This document shows positions 51,792 through 60,500 of a stretch of 64,000 bases of DNA, one piece after another (within the stretch, counting starts at the first letter, position 1; each line of letters starts with the position of its first letter). Both the position numbers and the translations under genes were made by a program. The stretch is from Amycolatopsis roodepoortensis (GTDB lineage Bacteria; Actinomycetota; Actinomycetes; Mycobacteriales; Pseudonocardiaceae): contig NZ_JADBEJ010000004.1 in the NCBI RefSeq assembly GCF_014873915.1, forward strand, positions 806,001 to 870,000, in the 5' to 3' direction. The notes under the pieces are model-generated. The model made no database searches, was not told the DNA's origin, and was given only the letters and a program-made list of their open reading frames with translations.

Positions 51792-52019
51792 TCAGTGCGC
51801 GCTGGCGCGATAACCGTCCTCAATGGTCTGCCGCACCGCGGCGAGCAGATCGGCACCGGGGTAAAGCGGCAAAAGAACACCGGGGCCGCCGTCGACCCGC
51901 AGCGCGGCTTCGTAGCCGTTTCCCGGGGTTTCGACCAGGCCCACGATGACATCTGCCGGATTGCCTTCGGTGTCGACGGTGCGGACACGCCGCTCCCGCC
52001 GCCAGTCCTGATTTGTCAT
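51792..52019 (-). CDS. small conserved hypothetical protein
   Basis: A 75-residue soluble protein with no recognised family. It is preceded at 52037-52052 by CTTACCGGCCAGTAAG, a palindrome with one mismatch, so it probably has its own regulated promoter. The sequence is compact (VDTEGNPADVIVGLVETPGNGYEAALRVDGG) and suggests a small beta-rich fold. It ends 10 bp from the nested palindrome that separates it from pucR. Confidence 0.6.
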   Translation of the reverse strand: MTNQDWRRERRVRTVDTEGNPADVIVGLVETPGNGYEAALRVDGGPGVLLPLYPGADLLAAVRQTIEDGYRASAH

Positions 52020-52036
52020 GCGGAACAGAATGGCAG

Positions 52037-52052
52037 CTTACCGGCCAGTAAG
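52037..52052. promoter_or_regulatory. palindrome CTTACCGGCCAGTAAG upstream of small gene
   Basis: 16 bp, 8-bp arms with one mismatch, 18 bp upstream of the minus-strand start at 52019. Its core TACCGGCCAGTA differs by one base from the palindrome upstream of the thiolase gene at 30014-30025. It is a candidate TetR-family operator. Confidence 0.5.
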
Positions 52053-52111
52053 ATCAACATCTTGACTCGATCGTGCTGCATTTACCGTTTCGCAGGTTGC
52101 GCGGCCGTTCG

Positions 52112-52531
52112 TCATACCCGATACCCGAGGTCTTGGGCGACGAATCTCTTCGGCACCATCCGGACCCAGACCGTCCCTTTCACCTCGGGATCGTCATGCA
52201 GATAAGAACGAAACCGCGCATCCCATTCACGTTCGTCCCGGCCGAGGTACCGGCTCAGCAGCCGCCGTCCACGCGGGACATCGAACGGCAGCACCTCGGC
52301 TTCACCGCGCGCGAGCACTTGCCGCGCGAGGCCGGTGCCGACGTCGCACACGTCGACGGTCACCGCGATCGACGGCGATTCGCGGACGAGACCGGCCAGC
52401 CGCGCCCATGGCCCGGTGAGGATCCAGAAGGCCGGTTTCTCCCAGAGGTACCAGACCGGCCGCACGGTCGGCCCGGCCGCGGCGACCCTGGCGGTGAGCG
52501 GACCGGCGAGGAATTCGTCGACGTCGAACAT
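52112..52531 (-). CDS. pyridoxamine 5'-phosphate oxidase-like (FMN/F420-binding split-barrel) protein
   Basis: A 139-residue split-barrel flavin-fold protein. The pattern is that of actinobacterial PNPOx-like or F420-dependent reductases (TVRPVWYLWEKPAFWILTGPWARL, then SIAVTVDVCDVGTG), which reduce or bind small molecules with FMN or F420. The start at 52531 forms an ATGA overlap with the quinone oxidoreductase gene, so the two are co-transcribed. The cofactor cannot be decided from the sequence. Confidence 0.75.
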   Translation of the reverse strand: MFDVDEFLAGPLTARVAAAGPTVRPVWYLWEKPAFWILTGPWARLAGLVRESPSIAVTVDVCDVGTGLARQVLARGEAEVLPFDVPRGRRLLSRYLGRDEREWDARFRSYLHDDPEVKGTVWVRMVPKRFVAQDLGYRV

Positions 52532-53472
52532 CAGACCTCGAGCAAGGTCTTGCCGATCGCGCCACGCGACTGCATGACCGCGTGCGCGTCGGCCGCCCGG
52601 TCGAGCGGGAACCGTTGGCCGATCACGGGTTCCAGCCGTCCGGCGGCGGCTTCGGCGAGTGCCGACTCGGTGAACGCCCGCATCTCGGCCGGCCCGCCGA
52701 GCCCCCGGATCACGGTGACCCCGCGCGCGGCGGCGTCCTCTTCGGACACCTCCGTCCACGAGCCGCTCGACAGCCCGTAGATCAGCATTCGGCCGCCCGG
52801 CTTCAGCAACCCGAACGACGTCCGCCCGATCTCGCCGCCGACGCCGTCGAACACGACGTCGACCTCGCCCGCCTTCGCCGCCCAGCCCGGCTCACGGTAG
52901 TCGAGCGCCACATCCGCACCGTGTTCCCGGACGTGCTCGGTCTTCGCCGCACCCCCTGCCGCGCCGACGACCTCGGCGCCGGCCGCCTTGGCGAGCTGGA
53001 CGACCAGCCCGCCGACGCCACCCGCCGCGGCTTCCACCAGCACGCGCTCGCCGGGGCGGATACGCGCGGCGGTCACCAGCGCGGTCGCCGTGCGGCCGTC
53101 GGCGAGGATCGCGACCGCGGCGTCGAGGGCCAGGCCGTCCGGCACCTCGAAGACACCGTCGGCGGCGACCGCGACCCGTTCCGCGTACGCGCCGGAACCG
53201 CCCGTCGAGGTGACGACGCGTGTGCCGACCAGACCGGGGTCGACCCCCTCCCCGGCCGCGCTGATCACGCCGCCGACGCCGTTGCCGGGGATCATCGGCA
53301 GCTCCGCGCGGAACGGCCCGCCCCCGCCTGCCCGGAACTGCGTCTCGACGAACGTGATGTTGGCGAACGCCACCTCGACCAGGACCTGGCCCGGTGCGGG
53401 CACCGGATTCGGGGCATCGCCCGCGACGAGCACTTCGGGCCCGCCGAACTCTTTCAACCACACGGCTCTCAT
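52531..53472 (-). CDS. NADPH:quinone oxidoreductase-like zinc-type dehydrogenase
   Basis: A 313-residue medium-chain dehydrogenase of the QOR class, without the catalytic zinc ligands of alcohol dehydrogenases. The NADPH-binding motif is VLVEAAAGGVGGLVVQLAKAAG; the substrate domain starts MRAVWLKEFGGPEVLVAGDAP. It has a C-terminal PNPOx-like partner by ATGA overlap. The start at 53472 is just upstream of a MerR-type promoter, so the pair probably responds to redox-active drugs or quinones. Substrate not known. Confidence 0.9.
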   Translation of the reverse strand: MRAVWLKEFGGPEVLVAGDAPNPVPAPGQVLVEVAFANITFVETQFRAGGGGPFRAELPMIPGNGVGGVISAAGEGVDPGLVGTRVVTSTGGSGAYAERVAVAADGVFEVPDGLALDAAVAILADGRTATALVTAARIRPGERVLVEAAAGGVGGLVVQLAKAAGAEVVGAAGGAAKTEHVREHGADVALDYREPGWAAKAGEVDVVFDGVGGEIGRTSFGLLKPGGRMLIYGLSSGSWTEVSEEDAAARGVTVIRGLGGPAEMRAFTESALAEAAAGRLEPVIGQRFPLDRAADAHAVMQSRGAIGKTLLEV

Positions 53473-53485
53473 GGGACCCAAGGTG

Positions 53486-53510
53486 CAAGCTCCAGTCGAC
53501 TGGAGGTCAA
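53486..53510 (-). promoter_or_regulatory. MerR/SoxR-type promoter with operator CTCCAGTCGACTGGAG
   Basis: On the minus strand TTGACC (53510-53505) is followed by a 19-bp spacer containing a 16-bp perfect palindrome (53490-53505) and a weak -10 (CACCTT). A long 19-bp spacer with a symmetric operator is the hallmark of MerR-family activated promoters. The palindrome resembles SoxR-type sites, which centre on CCTCAAG-type arms. It drives the quinone oxidoreductase gene. No MerR gene is in the window. Confidence 0.6.
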
Positions 53511-53638
53511 GCGATTGTTCCCGCGAAACCATGATCGGTTCCCAACACTGTCGTCGCCGCACGATGACACCGCCGTCCGGGTGGCTCACCGTGAGTGGCA
53601 GCACCTTTGTTCGCAGACCCGCCGCCAGGAGGCCTTCC

Positions 53639-54754
53639 GTGCGTATCGCCGTCCCCCGTGAGATCAAGAAGCACGAATACCGGGTGGCGCTCACCCCGGC
53701 GGGCGTGCACGAACTGACCGGGCGCGGCCACGACGTCTTCGTCGAGACCGGCGCCGGCCTCGGCTCGTCCATCACCGACGAGGAGTACGTCACCGCGGGC
53801 GCGAAGATCCTCGCGACCGCGGAGGAGACCTGGGCCGAAGGCGAGCTCGTGCTCAAGGTCAAGGAGCCGATCGCCGAGGAGTACCCGCGGCTGCGCGCCA
53901 ACCAGGTGCTGTTCACCTACCTGCACATCGCCGCGGACCGCCCGCTGACCGACGCGCTGCTGGCCGCGGGCACCACCGCGATCGCCTACGAGACGGTGCA
54001 GACCCCGAACCGCGCGCTGCCGCTGCTCGCGCCGATGTCCGAGGTCGCCGGACGGCTGGCCCCGCAGGTGGGCGCGTTCTCGCTGATGAAGCCGAGCGGC
54101 GGACGCGGTGTGCTGCCCGGCGGCATCCCCGGTGTGCACCCGGCGCGCGTGGTCGTCATCGGCGGCGGTGTCGCGGGCCTCAACGCGGCGCGGGTCGCGC
54201 TCGGCCTCGGCTCGGACGTCGAGATCCTGGACACGAACGTCGACCGGCTCCGTCAGATCGACAACGACTTCGGCGGCCGCATCCGCACGGTGACCTCGAA
54301 CGCGCTGTCGGTGGAGCAGTCCGTGCTGGAGGCCGACATGGTCATCGGCGCGGTGCTCGTGCCCGGCGCGAAGGCGCCGAAGCTGGTCTCGAACGAGCTC
54401 GTTTCGCGGATGCGCCCGGGCAGTGTGCTGGTGGACATCGCGATCGACCAGGGCGGCTGCTTCGCCGACTCGCGGCCGACCACGCACGACGAGCCGACCT
54501 ACAAGGTCCACGAGTCGGTGTTCTACTGCGTCGCGAACATGCCGGGCGCGGTGCCCCGGACGTCGACCTACGGGCTGACCAACGTGACGCTGCCGTACGC
54601 CGTGCAGTTGGCGGAGCACGGCTGGCTGAAGGCGCTGCAGGCCGACGCTTCGCTGGCGAAGGGCCTCAACACGCACGCGGGCGCGCTGACCAATGCCCCC
54701 GTCGCCGCCGCGCACGGCCTCCCGGCCACCGACCTGGCCGACGTCCTGGCCTGA
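53639..54754 (+). CDS. ald: alanine dehydrogenase
   Basis: A 371-residue NAD-dependent L-alanine dehydrogenase. The substrate residues are the R in [11 protein letters not shown] and the K in LVLKVKEP; the nucleotide-binding block is [21 protein letters not shown] perfect AGGAGG (53627-53632) lies six bases before the GTG at 53639, which fixes the start. It converts alanine to pyruvate and ammonia, feeding central metabolism or nitrogen recycling. It is divergent from the quinone oxidoreductase operon and is followed by a structured non-coding region. Confidence 0.95.
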   Translation: MRIAVPREIKKHEYRVALTPAGVHELTGRGHDVFVETGAGLGSSITDEEYVTAGAKILATAEETWAEGELVLKVKEPIAEEYPRLRANQVLFTYLHIAADRPLTDALLAAGTTAIAYETVQTPNRALPLLAPMSEVAGRLAPQVGAFSLMKPSGGRGVLPGGIPGVHPARVVVIGGGVAGLNAARVALGLGSDVEILDTNVDRLRQIDNDFGGRIRTVTSNALSVEQSVLEADMVIGAVLVPGAKAPKLVSNELVSRMRPGSVLVDIAIDQGGCFADSRPTTHDEPTYKVHESVFYCVANMPGAVPRTSTYGLTNVTLPYAVQLAEHGWLKALQADASLAKGLNTHAGALTNAPVAAAHGLPATDLADVLA

Positions 54755-54774
54755 CCCCCACGCCACACCCCCAC

Positions 54775-54832
54775 GCGAGGGGCCTTTGCCACCCCAGTGA
54801 GCAAAGGTCCCTCGCTCCTTTTATGGAGCGAG
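54775..54832. terminator. overlapping hairpins after ald
   Basis: Stem 1 pairs 54775-54789 with 54801-54815 (15 bp, one mismatch). Stem 2 pairs CTCGCTCC (54811-54818) with GGAGCGAG (54825-54832). They share 54811-54815, so only one can form at a time, as in an attenuator or a back-up terminator. Stem 1 contains the recurring GCAAAGGTCCCTC motif. Confidence 0.6.
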
Positions 54833-54899
54833 CTTCACACCGCTGGTCATCCATCTCACCAGGCCACGGCGCTCTGCGCCGTAGGCCACCACCCCGCCA

Positions 54900-55065
54900 A
54901 CCGGCGCCGGCCGCGCCGCGGGGGTCCGGGGGGCTCGGCCCCCCGGGTGATACGACGAAGCCCCACCTTCGGGAAGACGCGCCAGCGTCGACCGAAGTGG
55001 GGCAAAGGGGCTGAGGGCGGCCCGCTCAACCAGCCTGGGGGTCACTGGGAGCGGGCCGCCTCCTC
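54900..55065. ncRNA. structured non-coding region of unknown function
   Basis: About 590 bp separate ald from the ABC-transporter gene. Three strong hairpins follow each other: 54926-54946 (8-bp all-GC stem), 54960-55003 (12-bp stem with one bulge and a nested 5-bp GACGC/GCGTC stem) and 55016-55060 (12-bp perfect stem GGCGGCCCGCTC with a 21-base loop). No open frame here resembles a protein. Candidate roles are a small RNA, tandem terminators, or a structured leader. The strand is not established. Confidence 0.4.
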
Positions 55066-55349
55066 CATCGTAGGTAATAAGTCGCCGTCGCGCTGCATGA
55101 GGTCGCCATGTCTTCCGAATTATTTGTTCACCGGCCTCCTTCCTGGTCGGTGATTTTCCATGCTCGGCGGCGCATATCCGGTAGTCAGCGGCCATTCGGC
55201 GCAGCGACGGCTGCGCTGGAGGACGGGCTCGTCACCGTGCCGGACGTGACGAAGGTCGCTTTCGGCGGATTGACCCCTTCCTCGGGTGCGGGCTCACCCC
55301 GTGAGGCAGGATGTCGCGTGATCGGCCTTCGTCAACAAAAGGGGACGGT

Positions 55350-56501
55350 ATGCACGACGGCAGTGGCCGCATCGCGGTGCAGAACCTGAGCAAGCAGTTC
55401 GGTGCGGTCAACGCGGTCCAGAATCTGAGCTTCACGGTGGAGCCCGGGTCGGTGACCGGCTTCCTGGGGCCCAACGGGGCCGGGAAGACCACGACGCTCC
55501 GGATGCTGCTCGGGCTGGTGACGCCCACGAACGGCACGGCGACCATCAACGGGCGCCCGCACGACCAGCTGGGGAATCCGGCGCGGGTCGTCGGTTCGGT
55601 GCTGGAGAACGAGGGCTTCCACCCGGGACGGACGGCGCGGAATCACCTGCGCGTGTACTCGGCGGCGATCGGGATGCCGGATCAGCGGGTGGACGAGGTA
55701 CTGGGGCTGGTCGGCCTTTCGTCGGCGGCGGACCGCAAGGCGGGCGGGTTCTCGCTCGGTATGCGGCAGCGGCTGGCACTGGCGACGGCGTTGCTGGGGA
55801 ACCCGCAGGTGCTGGTGCTGGACGAGCCGACGAACGGTCTCGACCCCGAGGGCATCCTGTGGCTTCGGAACTTCCTGCGCGCGTACGCGCGTGAGGGGCG
55901 CACGGTGCTGGTCTCGAGCCACCTGCTGAACGAGGTGGAGCAGACGATCGACCAGGTCGTGATCATCAGCCAGGGCATGACGCGCTACAACGGCTCGCTG
56001 GACCAGTTGCGCAAGAGCAACCAGTCCCGCGTGCTGGTTCAGTCGGCCGACGCGAACGGTCTCGTCTCCGCGTTGCAGGAGGCGGGAATCACGCAGGTCG
56101 CGCCGATGCCGGACGGCCGGGTCGCGGTCTCCGGCGCGACGGTGCAGCAGATCGGTGACATCTCCGCCAAGGCGAGCATCGCGGTCTACGGCATGCAGGA
56201 GGAGACCGCGGATCTGGAGCGGATGTTCTTCCAGCTGACGCAGGGTCAGTACGCCGCGCCGCCGCCCGGGTTCCAGCAGGGCCCGCCGCCGGGCTACCAG
56301 GGTCCGCCTCCGGGTTACCAGGGCCCGCCGCCCGGATATCAGGGGCCGCCTCCCGGCTACGCGCCGCAGAACACGCCGCCGCCTGGTTTCGCTCCGCCGC
56401 AGCAGCAGTTCCAGCAGCAGCAACCGCAGTATCAGCAGGCCCCGCCTCAGCAGCAGGCGCAGCAGCAGGGCCAGAACGAGGGCTGGGGAGGCCAGGGCTG
56501 A
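55350..56501 (+). CDS. ABC transporter ATP-binding protein with PPPGYQG-repeat tail
   Basis: A 383-residue ABC-2-type ATPase. Walker A is GPNGAGKTT (residues about 40-48), the signature is FSLGMRQRLALA and Walker B is VLVLDEPTNGLD. After the catalytic region (ends about 295) the protein carries a disordered tail of Pro, Gly, Tyr and Gln with repeated PPPGYQG units, then QQQ-rich segments. The tail has no counterpart in typical exporters of this class. It is translated with the permease (TGATG overlap). Function probably membrane remodelling or export; the tail suggests interaction with another protein. Confidence 0.88.
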   Translation: MHDGSGRIAVQNLSKQFGAVNAVQNLSFTVEPGSVTGFLGPNGAGKTTTLRMLLGLVTPTNGTATINGRPHDQLGNPARVVGSVLENEGFHPGRTARNHLRVYSAAIGMPDQRVDEVLGLVGLSSAADRKAGGFSLGMRQRLALATALLGNPQVLVLDEPTNGLDPEGILWLRNFLRAYAREGRTVLVSSHLLNEVEQTIDQVVIISQGMTRYNGSLDQLRKSNQSRVLVQSADANGLVSALQEAGITQVAPMPDGRVAVSGATVQQIGDISAKASIAVYGMQEETADLERMFFQLTQGQYAAPPPGFQQGPPPGYQGPPPGYQGPPPGYQGPPPGYAPQNTPPPGFAPPQQQFQQQQPQYQQAPPQQQAQQQGQNEGWGGQG

Positions 56502-57385
56502 TGGGCAACCTGATCAAGGCGGAGTTCCGCAAGACGCTCACGCTCAAGGCGTGGTGGGCGCTGATGATCCCCGCGGTGGTCTTCGCTTTCGCGTTCGCCC
56601 TGTTCTGGGGCATGGTCACCAACGACTTCAGCGACTTCCTCGGCCGCTCCGACACCCGTGAGCTGACCGAGGCGCTCGGCATCTCGACCGGCGAACTGCC
56701 CGTCGGGCTGCTCGCGCTCGGGCACGGCATCAACATCGGCACGATGATCCCGATCATCTTCGGTGTCTTCGCCCTCGCCGGCGAGTACACGAAGAAGACG
56801 ATCACCACGACGTTCCTCACCGCCCCGAACCGGGTTTCGGCGTTGAGCGCGAAGATGATCACCTACATCGCCTGGGGCGCGATCTACGGCGTGATCATCG
56901 TGGGCGCGGCGAGCCTCGGCACCGTGATCACGGTCGACAGCCAGCGCCTGCCGACGGCGGGCCAGTGGCTGGGCGTGCTCGGCGCGGGTGTCCTCGCGAC
57001 GATCCTGGCGACCCTGTTCGGCATCGGGGTCGGCGCGGTGTGGCGCAGCGTGGTCGGCAGCATCATCACGCTGACCATCTGGATGCTGGTGGTCGAGAAC
57101 GTGCTGGTGTTCGTCATGTTCGGCGCCGCCGACATCACGTGGCTGGGCGGCGTCCTGCCGAACGGCACGGTCAACGGCATCGTGGGCGCCATCGGCGCCG
57201 AGGCGTTCGGTGCCGCCGGCGTGAAGGTGCCCGGCCTGCAGGACGAGACGGCGTGGGCGCTGCAGTACGCGGCCGGCGCGCCCGGCGCGTTCTCGTGGTG
57301 GGCCTCGGCGCTCATCTTCTTCGGCTGGACGATGATCTTCTTCCTCGCCGGCTGGGCCGTGAACCAGAAGAAGGACATCACCTAG
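56501..57385 (+). CDS. ABC-2-type transporter permease
   Basis: A 294-residue membrane protein with six hydrophobic segments (MGNLIKAEFRKTLTLKAWWALMIP start; hydrophobic core near AGEYTKKTITTTFLTAP). It is the membrane partner of the upstream ATPase; their reading frames share the last base of the stop (TGATG). This is a small ABC-2 pair common in actinobacteria. The substrate is unknown. It ends before a nested palindrome that separates it from the next transporter. Confidence 0.88.
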   Translation: MGNLIKAEFRKTLTLKAWWALMIPAVVFAFAFALFWGMVTNDFSDFLGRSDTRELTEALGISTGELPVGLLALGHGINIGTMIPIIFGVFALAGEYTKKTITTTFLTAPNRVSALSAKMITYIAWGAIYGVIIVGAASLGTVITVDSQRLPTAGQWLGVLGAGVLATILATLFGIGVGAVWRSVVGSIITLTIWMLVVENVLVFVMFGAADITWLGGVLPNGTVNGIVGAIGAEAFGAAGVKVPGLQDETAWALQYAAGAPGAFSWWASALIFFGWTMIFFLAGWAVNQKKDIT

Positions 57386-57403
57386 GTCACACTCACACGT
57401 GAC

Positions 57404-57450
57404 ATGAAAGGCCCCTTCATCGCGAAATCCGCGATGAAGGGGCCTTTCAT
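57404..57450. terminator. nested inverted repeat after ABC-2 permease
   Basis: 21-bp perfect arms (57404-57424, 57430-57450) with a 5-base loop, 19 bp after the permease stop and 60 bp before the next gene on the same strand. The arm contains TGAAAGGCCCCTTCA, a near-palindrome. Same design as the elements at 9958 and 43650. Confidence 0.78.
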
Positions 57451-57509
57451 CGCGTTCGGCCCTGCGCGAACCGGCCGGTCCTGTCGGTGCGGACGCATAG
57501 GCTTGCGGG

Positions 57510-60500
57510 GTGACTACTGCTCCACCTCGTCCGCGTCAAGCCAGTCCGGCTCGTGAGACCGCCCCCGCGCCCACCGGAGGTTGGATCCGCCGCCTGGCCG
57601 CTTCGTGCTGGAAACATCCATGGCTGGTCGTGCTCTCGCTGGGCGCGGCCATCATCGGCGTCGGGCTGCAGGCCGCCGGTCCGCTGCTGATCCGCGAGGC
57701 GCTGGACGACGCCGTCGCGGGCGACACCTCCCGGCTCGGCCTGCTCGCCGCGGTGATGGCGGTGCTGCAGGTGCTGACCTTCGGCAACGCCTTCGCCCGC
57801 CGGTACGTCGGCGGGCGGCTGGCCCTCGACGTCCAGCACGATCTGCGCCGTCAGGTGTTCGGCGCGGTCTCCCGGCTCGACGGCGGCAAGCAGGACGCGC
57901 TGCGCACCGGCCAGGTCGCCTCCCGCGCGATCTCGGATCTGCAGCTGGTCACGTCGGTCCTGATGCAGGTGCCGCTTTCGGCGGGTTCGGTGATCTTCGC
58001 GCTGCTGTCCCTCGGCGCGATGCTGTGGATGTCCCCGACGCTGACGTTGATCGCGATGGTGGTCGCCCCGGCGATCGCGATCATCATGGCGGTAAGCCGG
58101 AAGCGGCTCTTCCCGGCGACGTGGGCGGCCCAGCAGCGCGCGGCCGACGTCGCGCAGCAGGTCGAGGAGACCGTCACCGGCGTACGCGTCGTGAAGGGCT
58201 TCGGCCAGGAAGCGCGCGAAGTCGCGAAGCTGGAGAAGACGGCGAAGAAGCTCTTCGCGGAACGCATGCGCGCGGCCCGGCTCTCGTCTCTGCCGACGGC
58301 CACGACGGCCGCATTGCCCGCGGCGGGTCAGGTCGCGGTGCTGGCAGTGGGTGGTGTCCTCGCGCTGAAGGGCGAAGTCAGCCTCGGCACCTTTCTGGCG
58401 TTCGCGACCTATCTGTCCATCCTGATCGGCCCGGCCAGGATGATCTCCAGCCTCGTCGTCCAGGCCCAGCTGACCAGGGCGGGCGCGGAACGGGTCAACG
58501 AACTGATCGACGCGCAGCCGGACGTCGTCGACAGCCCGGACGCGCAGCCGCTGCCCGAAGGCCCGCTCGGTGTCCGGCTGGAAGACGTCTCCTTCGGCTA
58601 CACGCGGTCGGATCCCGTGCTCGACGGGCTCACCCTGGAGGCCCGGCCGGGCGAGACGCTCGCGCTGGTCGGCACGGCCGGGTCCGGCAAGTCGACGATC
58701 TCCCTGCTGCTCCCCCGGTTCTACGACGTGCACAGCGGCTCGGTCCAGGTCGGCGACCTCGACGTCCGCGACGTCCGGCAGCGAGACCTGCGCAGCGTCA
58801 TCGGCGTGGTCTTCGAGGAGGCTTTCCTCTTCTCCTCCTCGGTACGCGACAACATCGCCTACGGCAGACCGGACGCGAGCGACGAGGAGATCCGCGCGGC
58901 CGCGCGGGCGGCGGAGGCGGACGAGTTCATCCAGCGCCTCCCCGACGGCTACGACACGCTCGTCGGCGAGCGCGGTCTCACGCTCTCGGGCGGGCAGCGG
59001 CAGCGGCTCGGTCTCGCCAGGGCGCTGATGACCGATCCGCGCGTGCTGGTCCTCGACGACGCGACGTCCGCCATCGACACGGTCACCGAGGCGGCGATCC
59101 ACGACACGCTGCGTTCGGTCACCGCGAGCCGGACGACGCTGCTGATCGCGCACCGCCGCTCCACCCTCGCCCTCGCCGACCGGATCGCCGTGCTCGACAA
59201 GGGCCGCGTCGTCGACGTCGGCACCGAGGAGGAGCTGCTCGCGCGCTGCCCGCTGTTCCGCGAACTCGTCGCGGGTCCGGGTGACGACGTCGAGGAACCC
59301 CATCGCTGCGAGGGTCTCGACTGCGGTCCCGCCGGGATCACCCCCGCGTTGTGGCCGGAGCAGGACAAGGCCGACGAGCTGGCGGGCGAGCGGAAGGGCT
59401 CGGGCGGCGAATGGGACGTCGACCTGCCGCCGAGCCAGGAGCTCATCGATGGCGTCCGGAAACTGCCGCCCGCCACGGACGTCCCCCGCCTGCCGGGCAC
59501 CGACGTCACCGCGCCCGAACCGAAGTTCCGCCTAGGCCGCCTGCTGAAACCGGTGCGCGCCCCGCTCGCCGTGGTGATCGGGCTGGTCGCGGCGGACGCG
59601 CTGGCCACCATCGCGATGCCCGCGCTGTACCAGTACGGCATCGACAGCGGGGTGCGTGCCGGGGCGGAGGCGGTGATCTGGCTGGCCGCCGGGATCGGCG
59701 CGCTGGTGATCCTCACGGACTGGCTGGTGGTCTACCTCCAGACCAGGATGACCGCGCGGGTCGGCGAGACGGTGCTGTATTCGCTGCGCGTCCGCAGTTA
59801 CGCCCATCTGCAACGGCTCGGGCTCGACTTCTACGAACGCGAACTGTCCGGGAAGATCATGACCCGGATGACCACCGACGTCGACGCGCTTTCGACGTTC
59901 CTGCAGACCGGTGTCGCGCAGGCCGTGGTGAGCGCGCTGACCCTGGTCGGGATCGCGGCGGCGCTGATGATCACCGACATCGGCCTGGCGGCGTACGCGC
60001 TCGCGGTGCTGCCGATCCTCATCGTGGCGACGGTGATCTTCCGCCGGGCGTCGTCCAAGGCGTACACCGAGGCCCGGGAGCGGGTCAGTGTCGTCAACGC
60101 GGACATGCAGGAGAACGTGAACGGGCTGCGGGTCGCGCAGGCGTACACGCGCGAGGAGCGGACAGCGGAGAAGTTCGCCTCACGCAGCGACGAGTACCGG
60201 CGTTCGCGGCTGCGTGCCCAGCGCTATGTCGCGACGTACTTCCCTTTCGCGGCAATGCTTTCCGGCTTGGCCGAAGTGGTCGTGCTGATCGTCGGCGCGA
60301 ACCGGGTCGCGGCGGGCACACTGTCGGCCGGTGTACTGGTGGCGTTCCTGCTCTACCTCGGCCAGTTCTTCTCGCCGATCCAGCAGCTGTCCTCGGTGTT
60401 CGACGGCTACCAGCAGGCGCGGGTCGGCCTGACGCGTATCGGTGATCTGCTGCGTACGCCGACTTCCGTTCCGGCGGCGGAGAACCCGGTGCCGGTCCCG

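Noticed and set aside
54821-55195. 124-codon open frame on the minus strand across the hairpin region
   Set aside because: It runs through all three hairpins and is Arg/Pro/Gly-rich with no resemblance to a protein family; the structured-RNA or terminator view fits better.
57447-59303. 618-codon open frame opposite the fused exporter
   Set aside because: Arg/Asp/Gly-rich shadow frame; the plus-strand gene has complete ABC motifs.
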